64,000 nucleotides of DNA from Candidatus Thioglobus sp. Lineage in GTDB: Bacteria > Pseudomonadota > Gammaproteobacteria > PS1 > Pseudothioglobaceae. Below are positions 1 through 11,373 of the stretch, piece after piece. The translations under genes and the position numbers were made by a program. Each line of letters starts with the position of its first letter. The first letter of the stretch is position 1. The stretch lies in the NCBI GenBank assembly GCA_028228555.1, contig JAOJBP010000004.1, positions 1 to 64,000 on the forward strand. Direction: 5' to 3'. The notes under the pieces were generated by a model. That model was not told where the DNA came from and did no database searches. It saw only the letters and a list, made by a program, of their open reading frames with translations.

Positions 1-4
1 TAAG

Positions 5-10
5 TATAAT
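5..10 (+). promoter_or_regulatory. Possible -10 element for tkt
   Basis: A perfect TATAAT lies 34 bases before the transketolase start, followed by a T-rich stretch and an AGGA-type ribosome binding site. The -35 region would lie outside the window, so this is a motif call only. Confidence 0.4.
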
Positions 11-43
11 TAGTCTTTTTTTGCATTAAAGGAAATCATAAAT

Positions 44-2026
44 ATGCCATCACGCAGAGATCTAGCGAACGCGATTCGTGCCCTAAGTATGGACGCAGTT
101 CAAAAAGCAAATTCAGGTCATCCAGGTGCTCCAATGGGTATGGCAGATATTGCTGAAGTGCTTTGGAACGACCACATGAAGTACAATCCAACTAGCTCTA
201 AGTGGGCTGATCGCGATCGTTTTGTTTTATCGAACGGCCATGGCTCAATGCTTATATATTCATTACTCCATTTAACGGGTTTTGAATTAAGCATGGATGA
301 TATTAAAAATTTCCGTCAATTACATTCTAAAACTGCAGGCCATCCTGAGTATGGCTATGCTGAAGGTATTGAAACTACAACTGGCCCATTAGGCCAAGGT
401 ATAACCAATGCGGTTGGTATGGCAATTGCTGAGCGTACATTGGGCGCACAATTTAATAAGCCAGGCCATACAATTGTTGACCATAATACTTACGTATTTA
501 TGGGCGATGGTTGTTTAATGGAAGGCCTATCGCACGAATCATGTGCGATGGCGGGTACATTAGGTTTAGGTAAATTAATCGCATTTTGGGACGATAACGA
601 TATTTCAATTGATGGTCATATTGGTGATTGGATGGAAAAAGGCGTTCCAGGACGTTTTAACTCATACGATTGGCATGTTGTGGCAGTTGATGGCCATGAT
701 GCAGATGCAATCAGTAAAGCAATTACTGAAGCTAAGGCTGTTACTGATAAACCATCTTTAATCTGTTGTAAGACAGTTATTGGCTTTGGTTCACCAAACT
801 TATCTGGTTCACATGATTGTCATGGTGCGCCATTAGGCGATGAAGAGATTGAAGCGACTCGTAAAGAATTAGGCTGGGATTCAGCACCATTTGAAATTCC
901 TGCAGATATTTACGCTGGCTGGGATCATAAAGAAAAAGGCGCTACTGATGAGAGCGCTTGGAATGATGCATTTGCAGCATATAAGGCTGAGTTCCCTGCT
1001 GATGCAGCTGAATTTGAGCGTCGTATGACAGGCACACTGCCAGCTAACTTTGAAATGGAAATGGATAAGTTTATTGGCAAAACTCAAGAAGAAATGCCAA
1101 ATATTGCTTCTCGTCAGGCATCTCAAAAAGCCATCGAAGCGATGGGTCCATTATTGCCAGAAATGTTTGGTGGTTCTGCTGACTTAACGGGTTCTAATTT
1201 AACCAACTGGTCAGGTACTGTTAAAGTTAATGCAGACAATGCTAATGGTAACTACATCTCTTGGGGTGTTCGTGAGTTTGGTATGGCGCACATGATGAAC
1301 GGTATGGTTCTACATGGTGGTTTTAAAGTTTACGGCGCAACGTTCTTTATGTTTATGGAATTCATGCGCAATGCATTACGCATGTCTGCTTTGATGAAAA
1401 TTGGTACGATTTATGTTTACACGCATGATTCTATCGGTTTGGGCGAAGATGGCCCAACTCACCAGCCAGTTGAGCAGCTTGCAACGATCCGCATGATTCC
1501 AAATTTCCAAACATGGAGAGGTTGTGATGCAATCGAATCTGCAGTATCTTGGAAAATGGCTATGTTACGTGACGATGCGCCAACGGCATTAGTGTTCTCG
1601 CGTCAAGCGCTAACACCTCAGCCGCGAACTGCTGAGCAAGTAGCTAATATTGAAAAAGGTGGTTACGTACTTAAGGATTGTGACGGCGATGCTGATATTA
1701 TCTTTATTTCAACTGGTTCTGAAGTCGGTTTAGCGGTTGAAGCGGCTGATGCAATGGATGCAAATGTACGTGTGGTTTCTATGCCTTGTACAGATGCTTT
1801 TGATGAGCAAGATCAAGCTTACAAAGATTCAGTATTAACACCAGGTGTCAAGCGTGTAGCTATTGAAGCAGGTGTGGGCGATGCATGGTACAAGTATGTT
1901 GGACTAGACGGCGGCCTTGTATGCATGAAAACGTTCGGTGAGTCTGCGCCAGCAGGTGAATTATTTAAAGAGTTTGGCTTTACAGTTGACAACGTTGTTG
2001 CAACGGCTAAGAAAGTATTAGGCTAA
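44..2026 (+). CDS. tkt: Transketolase
   Basis: Thiamine-diphosphate enzyme that moves two-carbon ketol units between sugar phosphates. In an autotroph it regenerates ribulose-5-phosphate in the Calvin cycle, and it also serves the pentose phosphate pathway. The 660 residues match the usual length. The N-terminal domain has SNGHGSML near residue 63 and the ThDP/metal motif GDGCLMEG near 154 followed by WDDN. The central pyrimidine-binding domain has [12 protein letters not shown] near 466. The start is supported by an AGGA ribosome binding site. It heads a block with gapA, pgk, pyk and fba, which supports an assignment to carbon fixation and central carbon flow. Confidence 0.97.
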   Translation: MPSRRDLANAIRALSMDAVQKANSGHPGAPMGMADIAEVLWNDHMKYNPTSSKWADRDRFVLSNGHGSMLIYSLLHLTGFELSMDDIKNFRQLHSKTAGHPEYGYAEGIETTTGPLGQGITNAVGMAIAERTLGAQFNKPGHTIVDHNTYVFMGDGCLMEGLSHESCAMAGTLGLGKLIAFWDDNDISIDGHIGDWMEKGVPGRFNSYDWHVVAVDGHDADAISKAITEAKAVTDKPSLICCKTVIGFGSPNLSGSHDCHGAPLGDEEIEATRKELGWDSAPFEIPADIYAGWDHKEKGATDESAWNDAFAAYKAEFPADAAEFERRMTGTLPANFEMEMDKFIGKTQEEMPNIASRQASQKAIEAMGPLLPEMFGGSADLTGSNLTNWSGTVKVNADNANGNYISWGVREFGMAHMMNGMVLHGGFKVYGATFFMFMEFMRNALRMSALMKIGTIYVYTHDSIGLGEDGPTHQPVEQLATIRMIPNFQTWRGCDAIESAVSWKMAMLRDDAPTALVFSRQALTPQPRTAEQVANIEKGGYVLKDCDGDADIIFISTGSEVGLAVEAADAMDANVRVVSMPCTDAFDEQDQAYKDSVLTPGVKRVAIEAGVGDAWYKYVGLDGGLVCMKTFGESAPAGELFKEFGFTVDNVVATAKKVLG

Positions 2027-2049
2027 ATTAAGAATTAACTTAGGTAAGC

Positions 2050-3125
<1,076 letters not shown>

Positions 3126-3137
3126 TATTTAAAATAT

Positions 3138-3157
3138 CGACTTACTTTGGTAAGTCG
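3138..3157 (+). repeat. Perfect hairpin at the gapA-DUF302 junction
   Basis: CGACTTAC TTTG GTAAGTCG forms an 8-bp perfect stem with a 4-base loop, followed by TGTTTT. It occupies the place where a ribosome binding site for the next gene would be. It could act as a weak attenuator, a 3' stabiliser of gapA mRNA, or a block on translation initiation. Confidence 0.55.
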
Positions 3158-3165
3158 TGTTTTAT

Positions 3166-3555
3166 ATGACAGATTTAATCATCAAAGACTCTCAACTAAG
3201 TGTTGAAGAAGTTATTGAAAAATTAAAAGAAGCGGTTCCAAACAATAAGTTTGGAATTTTGCATTCTTACGATATTAAACAAACACTAGCCTCAAAAGGC
3301 CAGACATTAAGAGAAGAATGTCATGTGTTTGAAATTTGCAATCCAGTGGTTGCAAAGAATATCCTGGAAATGGATATGGATTTGGCAAGTGTCTTACCTT
3401 GTCGAATTTCAGTATATACAAAGGATGGCGCCACTAAAGTTGGAATGGCGTCACCCACTAAACATATTGCTCAATTGACTGATTTAGACTTATCTCTAGT
3501 GATCGATCCAGTTGAGCAAGCACTGATCAATATAATTGATCAGTCAATTGCATAA
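3166..3555 (+). CDS. DUF302 family protein
   Basis: A 129-residue soluble protein of the DUF302 family, whose biochemical function is not established. Family-type features are LHSYDIKQTL in the N-terminal third, EICNP near residue 57 and LPCRISVYTKDG near 80. I chose the ATG at 3166; a GTG at 3157 is possible but sits on the last base of a hairpin, and neither has a clear Shine-Dalgarno sequence. DUF302 proteins are common in sulfur-oxidising and acid-tolerant bacteria, so its place between gapA and pgk may be more than chance. Family call fairly secure, role unknown. Confidence 0.75.
   Translation: MTDLIIKDSQLSVEEVIEKLKEAVPNNKFGILHSYDIKQTLASKGQTLREECHVFEICNPVVAKNILEMDMDLASVLPCRISVYTKDGATKVGMASPTKHIAQLTDLDLSLVIDPVEQALINIIDQSIA
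3523..3543 (+). repeat. 9-bp inverted repeat at the end of the DUF302 gene
   Basis: CTGATCAAT ATA ATTGATCAG is a perfect inverted repeat inside the last codons of the DUF302 gene, 30 bases before the pgk start. It could be an operator or an RNA hairpin that tunes pgk expression. No T run follows. Confidence 0.4.
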
Positions 3556-3572
3556 AAAACTAGGAGAAAATT

Positions 3573-4736
3573 ATGTCAGTTATCAATTTATCAGATCTAG
3601 ATCTTGGCTCTAAAAAAGTTTTAATTCGTCAAGATTTAAACGTGCCTATTAAAAATGGCGTGGTAACCAGTGATAAGCGAATTAAAGCATCAGTGCCAAC
3701 TATTCAGATGGCAATGAAACAAGGTGCAAAAGTATTATTAATGTCACACCGTGGCCGTCCAACAGAAGGCGAATACAGTGATGAGTTTACTTTGCAGCCT
3801 GTTGCGGATCGCTTGACAGAGATTTTAGGCGTCACAGTACGCTTAGAAAAAGACTGGTTGAATGGTGTTGACATGAAAGATGGTGAAGTTGTTTTATGTG
3901 AGAATGTACGTTTTAATGTTGGTGAAATGGCCAATGATGACGCATTATCAAAACAAATGGCCATGATGTGTGATATCTTTGCCATGGATGCATTTGGTAC
4001 GGCACATCGTGCGCAGGCTTCTACACATGGTGTGGCTAAGTATGCGCCTATTGCTTGTTCTGGCCCACTACTTTCAGGCGAGCTTGAAGCATTAGGTAAG
4101 GCGCTCGATAACCCTAAGCGTCCGATGGTGGCGATTGTTGGTGGCTCTAAAGTGTCAACCAAGCTAACCGTATTAGAGTCTTTATCTAAAATTGTTGATC
4201 AGTTAGTTGTTGGTGGCGGTATTGCTAATACTTTCATTGCTGCTCAAGGCCACAATGTGGGTAAATCATTGTGTGAAAATGACCTTATTCCTACTGCACA
4301 AAAACTAATGAAGGACTGTGAGATTCCTGTTCCTACAGACGTTGTTTGTGGCAAAGAGTTTTCTGAGACAGCTGCAGCTGAAACTAAGAATGCAAATGAA
4401 GTGGTTGATGATGATATGATTTTTGATATTGGTCCAAATTCAGCTCAAGAATTAGCAGATATTATGAAAAATGCTGGCACAATCGTTTGGAATGGCCCAG
4501 TGGGTGTATTTGAGTTCGATCAGTTTGAAGGTGGTACAAAAACAATTGCAATGGCAATTGCTGAGTCTGATGCATTTTCAATTGCAGGTGGTGGTGATAC
4601 ACTAGCGGCAGTTGACAAATATGATATTGAAGACAAGGTTAGCTACATCTCAACTGGTGGCGGCGCATTTTTAGAATTCTTAGAAGGTAAAAAACTACCA
4701 GCAGTGGAAATTCTAGAGCAAAGAGCAGCGGAGTAA
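3573..4736 (+). CDS. pgk: Phosphoglycerate kinase
   Basis: Catalyses ATP + 3-phosphoglycerate to 1,3-bisphosphoglycerate in carbon fixation, and the reverse in glycolysis. The 387 residues are normal for the bacterial family. Visible motifs: RQDLNVP near residue 19, SHRGRPT near 58, VGGSKVSTK near 190, NGPVGVFE near 309 and GGGDT near 344. A strong AGGAGA ribosome binding site precedes the ATG. The stop codon is 3 bases from the pyk start, so the two are almost certainly co-transcribed and translationally coupled. Confidence 0.98.
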   Translation: MSVINLSDLDLGSKKVLIRQDLNVPIKNGVVTSDKRIKASVPTIQMAMKQGAKVLLMSHRGRPTEGEYSDEFTLQPVADRLTEILGVTVRLEKDWLNGVDMKDGEVVLCENVRFNVGEMANDDALSKQMAMMCDIFAMDAFGTAHRAQASTHGVAKYAPIACSGPLLSGELEALGKALDNPKRPMVAIVGGSKVSTKLTVLESLSKIVDQLVVGGGIANTFIAAQGHNVGKSLCENDLIPTAQKLMKDCEIPVPTDVVCGKEFSETAAAETKNANEVVDDDMIFDIGPNSAQELADIMKNAGTIVWNGPVGVFEFDQFEGGTKTIAMAIAESDAFSIAGGGDTLAAVDKYDIEDKVSYISTGGGAFLEFLEGKKLPAVEILEQRAAE

Positions 4737-4739
4737 CGC

Positions 4740-6188
4740 TTGATAAGAAGAACTAAAATCTTAGCAACACTGGGTCCAGCAACGGATAGACCTGGTGTTT
4801 TAGACAGTATTCTAAAAGCAGGTGTTAATGTTGTGCGTATTAACTTCTCTCATGGCTCTGAAGAAGAGCATTTGGGCAGAGTTAAGGCAGTTCGTGATTG
4901 GGCTGAAGCTAATGACACTTATATTGGTGTATTGATGGACTTGCAAGGGCCAAAAATTCGAATTGCTTCTTTTAAAGATGGCCTTAAGATCACTTTAAAT
5001 AATGGTGATTTTTTTGCTTTAGATGCTGAGAAAGATAAGTTGTTAGGCGATCAAGCATCCGTTGGAATTGCCTACAAAAAACTACCTCAAGAAGTTAAGC
5101 CGGGCAACATTCTAATTCTAGATGATGGCAAAATCATTCTAGAAGTTATTGATATTAAAGGTAGTAAAATTAACACCACTGTAATTCAAGGCGGAGTTTT
5201 ATCTGACAAGAAGGGTATAAACTTGCGTGGTGGAGGTCTGTCAGCTAATGCATTAACCGAAAAAGATAAAAAAGATATTTTTACTGCAGCGAAAGCAAAG
5301 GCTGATTATGTCGCTTTATCATTTCCAATTAGCGGTGATGATGTTCGTGAAACTAAAGATTTATTAGTTAAGGCTAATTGTGAAGCTGGCGTGATTTCAA
5401 AGATTGAACGTGCCGAAGCATTAGAAGAAGACACCATTCAAGATATTATTAACGAGTCTGCCGGAATTATGGTGGCTCGTGGTGATTTGGGTGTTGAAAT
5501 TGGTGATGCACAATTACCGGCACAGCAAAAACGTCTTATTCAAATGGCACGAGAAAATGATCGTATTGTTATAACTGCAACTCAAATGCTTGACTCAATG
5601 ATTGAGAGCCCAATTCCAACACGTGCTGAAGTATTTGATGTTGCTAACGCAGTACTTGACGGTACTGATGCAGTGATGCTTTCAGCAGAAACAGCGGCAG
5701 GAAATTTTCCTGAAAATTCAGTACGCACTATGGCAGAAGTTTGCCTTGAAGCTGAAAAAAACCGAATTGCCAAGGAATCGCAGCATAGATTAAATGAATC
5801 ATTTGAACATGTTGATGAGACTATCGCTATGAGTGCTATGTACGCTGCTAATCATTTAGGGGCAAAGGTTGTAGCATCGTTGACTCAGACAGGAAAGACA
5901 GCAATGTGGATGTCGAGAATTAGTTCTGGTATTTCAATTTACGCAATGTCAGATGATATTAGAACATTGCGCAAAGTTACTCTGTACCGTGGAGTATATC
6001 CATGTGGCATTGATAAAGATACCTGCTCAGACTGGTCAGATGTTAATCAGAAGGTTATTGATACACTCACTCAAAAAAGTGTTGTTGAAGATGGAGATTT
6101 GGTAGTATTGACCAAAGGTATGTACAAAGATAAATCAGGTGGAACCAACATGATGAAAATTCTTCGTGTCGGCGACTCTAACTATTAA
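4740..6188 (+). CDS. pyk: Pyruvate kinase
   Basis: Transfers phosphate from phosphoenolpyruvate to ADP, giving pyruvate and ATP. The 482-residue sequence has KILATLGPAT at the N terminus, LMDLQGPKIR near 65, MVARGDLGVE near 244 and the signature TATQMLDSMIE near 279, with a regulatory C-terminal domain. The start is a TTG, chosen because MIRRTKILATLGPA is the conserved beginning and a GGAG ribosome binding site overlaps the end of pgk. The rare start codon may hold expression below that of pgk. Confidence 0.97.
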   Translation: MIRRTKILATLGPATDRPGVLDSILKAGVNVVRINFSHGSEEEHLGRVKAVRDWAEANDTYIGVLMDLQGPKIRIASFKDGLKITLNNGDFFALDAEKDKLLGDQASVGIAYKKLPQEVKPGNILILDDGKIILEVIDIKGSKINTTVIQGGVLSDKKGINLRGGGLSANALTEKDKKDIFTAAKAKADYVALSFPISGDDVRETKDLLVKANCEAGVISKIERAEALEEDTIQDIINESAGIMVARGDLGVEIGDAQLPAQQKRLIQMARENDRIVITATQMLDSMIESPIPTRAEVFDVANAVLDGTDAVMLSAETAAGNFPENSVRTMAEVCLEAEKNRIAKESQHRLNESFEHVDETIAMSAMYAANHLGAKVVASLTQTGKTAMWMSRISSGISIYAMSDDIRTLRKVTLYRGVYPCGIDKDTCSDWSDVNQKVIDTLTQKSVVEDGDLVVLTKGMYKDKSGGTNMMKILRVGDSNY

Positions 6189-6215
6189 AAAAAGTAATCA
6201 AGTAAAGGAGAAAAT

Positions 6216-7277
6216 ATGTTAATTTCATTAAGAGAGTTATTAGATCACGCAGCAGAAAATGGTTATGGAATGCCTGCATTTAACGTTAATAATATGGAGC
6301 AGGTTCATGCAATCATGCAAGCTGCAGATAGAACTAATTCGCCAGTTATTATGCAGGGTTCTGCAGGTGCTAGGGGTTATGCAGGCGAGCCGTTCTTACG
6401 TCACTTAATTATTGCAGCAACTGAGATGTACCCACATATCCCAGTAGTAATGCATCAAGATCATGGTTCAGAGCCGGCAGTATGTTTGCGTTCGATTCAG
6501 TCAGGTTTCTCATCAGTAATGATGGACGGTTCTTTAGAGGCAGATTGTAAAACACCAGCTTCATTTGAGTACAACGTTGCAGTAACTGCTGAAGTTGTTA
6601 AAATGGCACACGCAGGTGGCGTCTCTGTAGAAGGTGAGCTGGGTTGTTTAGGCTCACTTGAAACAGGTGAAATGGGCGAAGAAGATGGCCACGGTGCTGA
6701 AGGTAAATTAGACCTTGATATGCTGTTAACTTCTGTTGAAGAAGCTGCTGATTTTGTTAGAGCAACTAATGTTGATGCCTTAGCAATTGCGATTGGTACT
6801 TCACACGGTGCTTACAAATTTACTAAAGAGCCGGATGGTGAAATTCTACGTATTGACCGTATTAAAGAAATTCACACACGTTTACCAAATACACACTTAG
6901 TGATGCATGGCTCTTCTTCAGTGCCACAAGAATGGTTAGAAATCATTAACTCGCATGGTGGTGATATGGGGCAAACTTACGGTGTACCGGTATCTGAAAT
7001 TCAAGAAGGTATTAAGAATGGTGTACGTAAAGTAAACATTGATACAGATTTGCGTATGGCCTCAACGGGTGCAGTGCGTAAGCATTTGATTGAAAATACA
7101 TCAAACTTTGATCCGCGTAAGTTCTTAAAAGATTCAACAAATGCAATGTCTGAAATCTGTGCTGCACGTTTTGAAGCTTTCGGTTCAGCCGGTCAAGCTG
7201 ATAAAATCAAGGTATCTTCATTAGATACAATGAGTCAAAGATACGCATCAGGTGAGTTAGACGCTAACATTAAGTAA
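6216..7277 (+). CDS. fba: Class II fructose-bisphosphate aldolase (CbbA type)
   Basis: Zinc-dependent aldolase that condenses dihydroxyacetone phosphate with glyceraldehyde-3-phosphate. In Calvin-cycle organisms this type usually also makes sedoheptulose-1,7-bisphosphate. At 353 residues it is the long class II form. Motifs: MHQDHGSEP near residue 85 (metal and catalytic region), EGELGCLGS near 139, [11 protein letters not shown] near 230. An AAGGAGA ribosome binding site precedes the ATG. It ends the central-carbon block and is followed by a terminator. Confidence 0.96.
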   Translation: MLISLRELLDHAAENGYGMPAFNVNNMEQVHAIMQAADRTNSPVIMQGSAGARGYAGEPFLRHLIIAATEMYPHIPVVMHQDHGSEPAVCLRSIQSGFSSVMMDGSLEADCKTPASFEYNVAVTAEVVKMAHAGGVSVEGELGCLGSLETGEMGEEDGHGAEGKLDLDMLLTSVEEAADFVRATNVDALAIAIGTSHGAYKFTKEPDGEILRIDRIKEIHTRLPNTHLVMHGSSSVPQEWLEIINSHGGDMGQTYGVPVSEIQEGIKNGVRKVNIDTDLRMASTGAVRKHLIENTSNFDPRKFLKDSTNAMSEICAARFEAFGSAGQADKIKVSSLDTMSQRYASGELDANIK

Positions 7278-7301
7278 GCGCCTAAAGATCAAGTATCAGA
7301 A

Positions 7302-7328
7302 GGGCTCGTTTATAACGGGCCTTTTTTT
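7302..7328 (+). terminator. Rho-independent terminator after fba
   Basis: GGGCTCGTT TATA AACGGGCC followed by seven T residues. The stem has one G-T wobble. It closes the tkt-fba transcription block just before mnmG. Confidence 0.85.
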
Positions 7329-7345
7329 ATTACCAAGGAAAGTAA

Positions 7346-9214
7346 ATGAGTCAAAAACCACATTATTCAGTCATTGTTATTGGTGGCGGTCATGCAGGAA
7401 CAGAAGCAGCGCTTGCCTCTGCTCGTATGGGCGTTGATACGCTACTCATTTCTCATAACATTGAAACCTTAGGGCAAATGAGCTGTAACCCCGCTATTGG
7501 TGGAATTGGAAAAGGGCATTTGGTTAAAGAGATTGATGCAATGGGTGGGGCCATGGCACGAGCTATTGACAAATCTGGCATTCAGTTTCGAACTTTGAAT
7601 GCATCTAAAGGCCCTGCTGTTCGAGCAACACGCGCTCAAGCTGATAGAGTCTTGTATAAAGCAGCTATTCGTTATGCATTAGAAAATCAAGAGAACTTGA
7701 CCTTATTCCAGCAAGCGGTTGATGACTTGGTAATTAAAAACGATGTCGTCACTGGTGTGGTAACCCAAATGGGATTAACCTTTAGTGCGGATAAGGTAAT
7801 TTTAACTTCTGGTACTTTTTTGGGCGGCATCATTCATATCGGCCAAAAGAATTTTCAAGGCGGTCGTGCAGGTGATGCGCCCTCTAATCCGCTATCTAAA
7901 AAATTACGTGAATATGACCTTGGTGTTGGTCGTTTAAAAACCGGCACACCACCCAGATTAGATGGGAGGACGTTAGATTTTTCTCTCATGGAGGAGCAAA
8001 AAGGAGATCAGCCAATACCTAGCTTCTCTTTTATGGGCAAACATTCTGATCATCCAGATCAGATCTCATGCTTTATTACACATACAAATGAAAAAGCACA
8101 TGATTTCATCCGTGCCGGTTTAAAAGATTCTCCAATGTATACAGGCAACATTGAAGGCATTGGCCCGAGATATTGTCCATCAATTGAAGATAAAGTTGTT
8201 CGTTTTGCAGAGCGTAATTCTCATCAAATTTTTGTTGAACCTGAAGGTCTAACGACCAATGAAGTTTATCCAAATGGTATTTCGACCTCGTTGCCATATG
8301 AGGTTCAAGTAGACTTTATTCATTCAATTAAAGGCTTTGAAAATGCACAAATTGTGCGCCCAGGCTATGCGATTGAGTATGACTTTTTTGACCCACGTGG
8401 TTTAAAGCAAACATTGGAAGTTAAACGCATTAAGAATTTGTATTTTGCCGGCCAAATTAATGGCACAACAGGCTATGAAGAAGCCGCAGCCCAAGGAATG
8501 CTAGCAGGTATTAATGCAGCGTGCGCGATCCAGGGTAAAGAAGCATGGATACCTAAGCGTGATGAGAGCTATATAGGTGTTATGGTGGATGATCTGATCA
8601 CCAAAGGTACTAATGAGCCATACCGTATGTTTACATCTAGAGCGGAGTATCGATTACTTTTACGTGAAGATAATGCAGACGAACGTCTAACACCTGTGGC
8701 TAGAAAATTGGGATTGATTGGCGAGGATAGATACCGAATATTTGAGCAAAAATATGCAACGATTAATCAAGAAAAACAACGTCTAGAAACTACCTGGGTG
8801 CAAGCGAATGATGTTCAGGCAAGTAAAGTGCTGGGCCAAGAGCTTAGCCATGAATATTCTTTATCCGAACTACTTAAGCGCCCTACAATTGATTACAAAA
8901 TTCTAAGGCAGATTGATTCTGGAAAGCCTTATTTGGACGATGAAAAGCTCATTGGCGTGGTTGAAAACAACATCAAGTATGCAGGCTACATTAAACGTCA
9001 GACGGAAGAGATTGAAAAATACCGAAAAAATGAAAATACTGCGCTACCGGCTAGCATGGATTACCACACCATTCAAGCCTTATCTACTGAAGTGCGTCAA
9101 AAGCTAACCCAGTATCAGCCTGAGACGATTGGCCAGGCAAGTCGAATACAGGGTATTACGCCCGCTTCTATTTCTATTTTATTGATTTATCTTAAAACTT
9201 ATAAGAAAACATGA
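7346..9214 (+). CDS. mnmG: tRNA uridine-5-carboxymethylaminomethyl modification enzyme MnmG (GidA)
   Basis: FAD protein that, with MnmE, installs the cmnm5 group on uridine 34 of tRNAs reading NNA/NNG codons. The 622 residues match the family. The N-terminal dinucleotide-binding motif [10 protein letters not shown] is near residue 13, then [15 protein letters not shown] near 46, and a second FAD contact [18 protein letters not shown] near 368. The C-terminal helical domain is intact. It overlaps rsmG by 4 bases. In many bacteria this pair sits near the replication origin, but here parAB-like genes do not follow. Confidence 0.98.
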   Translation: MSQKPHYSVIVIGGGHAGTEAALASARMGVDTLLISHNIETLGQMSCNPAIGGIGKGHLVKEIDAMGGAMARAIDKSGIQFRTLNASKGPAVRATRAQADRVLYKAAIRYALENQENLTLFQQAVDDLVIKNDVVTGVVTQMGLTFSADKVILTSGTFLGGIIHIGQKNFQGGRAGDAPSNPLSKKLREYDLGVGRLKTGTPPRLDGRTLDFSLMEEQKGDQPIPSFSFMGKHSDHPDQISCFITHTNEKAHDFIRAGLKDSPMYTGNIEGIGPRYCPSIEDKVVRFAERNSHQIFVEPEGLTTNEVYPNGISTSLPYEVQVDFIHSIKGFENAQIVRPGYAIEYDFFDPRGLKQTLEVKRIKNLYFAGQINGTTGYEEAAAQGMLAGINAACAIQGKEAWIPKRDESYIGVMVDDLITKGTNEPYRMFTSRAEYRLLLREDNADERLTPVARKLGLIGEDRYRIFEQKYATINQEKQRLETTWVQANDVQASKVLGQELSHEYSLSELLKRPTIDYKILRQIDSGKPYLDDEKLIGVVENNIKYAGYIKRQTEEIEKYRKNENTALPASMDYHTIQALSTEVRQKLTQYQPETIGQASRIQGITPASISILLIYLKTYKKT

Positions 9215-9822
9215 CAGATACAGCGTTATTGATAGCAGGTGCAAAAAAAATGAACATTAATCTTGATGAAGTTCAAGCATCAAAGTTAATGCAGTATTTA
9301 GAGCTTATTATCAAGTGGAATAAAACAGTTAATTTAAGTGCTATTCGACATCTAGAGGAGGGAGTTAAAAAACATTTATTAGACAGTCTTTCTGTGATGC
9401 CCTATATTACAAAAGAGCCATTACTAGATGTAGGCTCTGGTGCTGGCTTACCAGGGATTGTGATTAGTATTATGAAGCCAGAGCTTAGAGTTACGGTGCT
9501 AGATACAGTTGGTAAAAAATGCCGTTTTATGCAATTTGCTAAAACAAATCTAGGATTAAAAAACCTAACCGTTGTTCATCAGCGAGTTGAGAGTTATGTT
9601 GCTGAACAATGTTTTGGTCAGATTACTTCCAGAGCATTTGCAGAGGTCGATAAAACCTTAAGCCTCACTCAGCACTTATTGTGTGATAATGGTCATTATT
9701 TACTGATGAAAGGAAACCACTTTGAGAATGAAATGCTTGAAAATTTTACAGTTCAAGCGCATCAAGTAAGCGTGCCTTATGTATCAGATCAGCGTTATTT
9801 TTTAGAAATAAAACCCAATTAA
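9211..9822 (+). CDS. rsmG: 16S rRNA (guanine527-N7)-methyltransferase RsmG (GidB)
   Basis: SAM-dependent methyltransferase that modifies G527 of 16S rRNA. The 203 residues show [11 protein letters not shown] near 43 and the SAM-binding motif [13 protein letters not shown] near 71, followed by [13 protein letters not shown]. The start overlaps the mnmG stop (ATGA), the usual arrangement for this pair, so translational coupling is likely. Confidence 0.96.
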   Translation: MTDTALLIAGAKKMNINLDEVQASKLMQYLELIIKWNKTVNLSAIRHLEEGVKKHLLDSLSVMPYITKEPLLDVGSGAGLPGIVISIMKPELRVTVLDTVGKKCRFMQFAKTNLGLKNLTVVHQRVESYVAEQCFGQITSRAFAEVDKTLSLTQHLLCDNGHYLLMKGNHFENEMLENFTVQAHQVSVPYVSDQRYFLEIKPN

Positions 9823-9824
9823 AT

Positions 9825-10598
9825 ATGAAAAAAATCTTTTATTATTTGTTAATAGTTATAGTTATTAGTGTTGTCTTTTTTGTCACCTTATTTGACACAA
9901 TTGCCAAAAATGTTGCCGAAACTTATGCACAAAAATTACTTGGTACCACTGTTAGCGTCGCTGAATTTAGGAGTGACTGGGATCAGGCCAAGGTGAATAT
10001 TGATTTTATTGAGGTTGCAAATCCAGCCAACTTTTTAAATAAAAATGCCTTTGTTTTAAATCACTTAAGCGCCTCTTTATCCGAAAAAACTCATGATGAG
10101 CTAGTAGTATTAGAGCGGCTTGAGTTTGACGGATTGCTATTTACATTGGAACAAAATAATGATCAGGTAAATTTGGTCGAAATATTAAAGCAGTTAAATC
10201 GGCAGCCACAAGTTGCAAATCAAAAACCATCGATCGATCACTCTTCAGAACATGAGCCTAATCATGAAGAATCTTTTCGAGTAAAAATTAATCAACTTAA
10301 GTTTGTCAATACTCAACTATTTGTTGATACCAAATGGTTTAAAGAGACTATTGTTGTGCCAGATGTTATTATTAATAACTTTGGTGGACAAAATGGCATT
10401 CCATTAGCGAAGATTGGTTCAGAGATTATGAAGGTTGCCTTAACCCGTATTCAAGCTGAAGTTGAAAAGAAAGGGTTAAAACTCAGTGAGCAAGAGATTA
10501 AAGAAAGTGCGCGCCGTCAACTTGAAGGAAAGCTAAATACCCTAACCAATGATTTAGATGGTAAAGCCAAAAATTGGCTTAAAAAGCTAGGCTTATAA
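9825..10598 (+). CDS. AsmA/YdbH-like membrane-anchored envelope protein
   Basis: A 257-residue protein with one N-terminal membrane segment (residues about 4-25, very rich in Val/Ile/Phe) and a large extracytoplasmic part. The stretch after the anchor (AETYAQKLLGTTVSVAEF, then a beta-rich region with LERLEFDGLLFTLE) resembles the N-terminal module of AsmA-like and DUF748-type proteins, a superfamily tied to outer membrane biogenesis and lipid transport. The C terminus is charged and helical, ending KNWLKKLGL. It starts 3 bases after rsmG and ends 2 bases before tatD. It is far shorter than true AsmA, so the family call is tentative. Confidence 0.5.
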   Translation: MKKIFYYLLIVIVISVVFFVTLFDTIAKNVAETYAQKLLGTTVSVAEFRSDWDQAKVNIDFIEVANPANFLNKNAFVLNHLSASLSEKTHDELVVLERLEFDGLLFTLEQNNDQVNLVEILKQLNRQPQVANQKPSIDHSSEHEPNHEESFRVKINQLKFVNTQLFVDTKWFKETIVVPDVIINNFGGQNGIPLAKIGSEIMKVALTRIQAEVEKKGLKLSEQEIKESARRQLEGKLNTLTNDLDGKAKNWLKKLGL

Positions 10599-10599
10599 T

Positions 10600-11373
10600 A
10601 TGCATATTATTGATTCACATTGCCATATAGACCGTGTTGATTTTGAACAGTTTGGTGGCAGTGTCGACAGCATGCTTGCACAAGCACAGGAGCTTTCTGT
10701 TAAGGAGTTTCTTTGTGTTTGTATTGATTTAGAGCATTTTGATGAGGTATTTTCATTAGCCAAAAATCATGCGCAAATCTACGCTTCAGTGGGTGTGCAT
10801 CCTACTGAACAAGAAGGTAAAGATCCAACTATTGATGAATTGTTGACACTTGCAGATGACGATAATATTATCGCCATTGGTGAAACGGGGCTTGACTATT
10901 TCCATGTTGAAAAAGAGACTGCTGATTGGCAGCGAGATCGTTTTAGGCGCCATATTGCTGCGTCAAACCAATCAGGTAAGCCAATGATTATTCACACGCG
11001 TGAAGCCAAGCAAGATACCATTAGAATCATGACAGAAGAGAAAGCGAATGCTGGTGTTATGCACTGTTTTTCTGAGGATTGGGAGACGGCTAAAGCGGCA
11101 CTAGATTTAGGTTTTTATATTTCATTTTCTGGCATTATCACTTTTAAAAGTGCCCAAGCGTTACGTGACGTGGCTAAAAAAGTACCCGCTGATCGTTTAC
11201 TTGTAGAAACAGATGCTCCTTATTTGACGCCGGTACCTAATAGAGGAAAACCAAATTCTCCTGCATACACTTATTATGTTGCGCAAAAGTTAGCCGAAAT
11301 TAGAGGTGTGAGCATCGAAGAAATTGCTAGCACAACTACTGACAACTTTAATCGTTTGTTTTTCTCAAAATAA
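10600..11373 (+). CDS. tatD: TatD family metal-dependent hydrolase
   Basis: TIM-barrel metal hydrolase of the TatD/YcfH group, generally 3'-5' DNases or aminoacyl-tRNA proofreading enzymes. The 257 residues carry the expected metal ligands: DSHCHID at 5-11, IGETGLDYF near 97, IIHTREA near 128, GVMHCFS near 152 and VETDAPYLTPVPNRGKPN near 201. The stop overlaps the rluC start by one base (TAATG). Substrate among TatD paralogues cannot be decided from sequence alone. Confidence 0.9.
   Translation: MHIIDSHCHIDRVDFEQFGGSVDSMLAQAQELSVKEFLCVCIDLEHFDEVFSLAKNHAQIYASVGVHPTEQEGKDPTIDELLTLADDDNIIAIGETGLDYFHVEKETADWQRDRFRRHIAASNQSGKPMIIHTREAKQDTIRIMTEEKANAGVMHCFSEDWETAKAALDLGFYISFSGIITFKSAQALRDVAKKVPADRLLVETDAPYLTPVPNRGKPNSPAYTYYVAQKLAEIRGVSIEEIASTTTDNFNRLFFSK

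Noticed and set aside
7346-9822. mnmG-rsmG as a marker of the replication origin
   Set aside because: The pair is often near oriC, but no dnaA boxes, parAB, dnaA, rpmH or AT-rich unwinding region lies beside it here.
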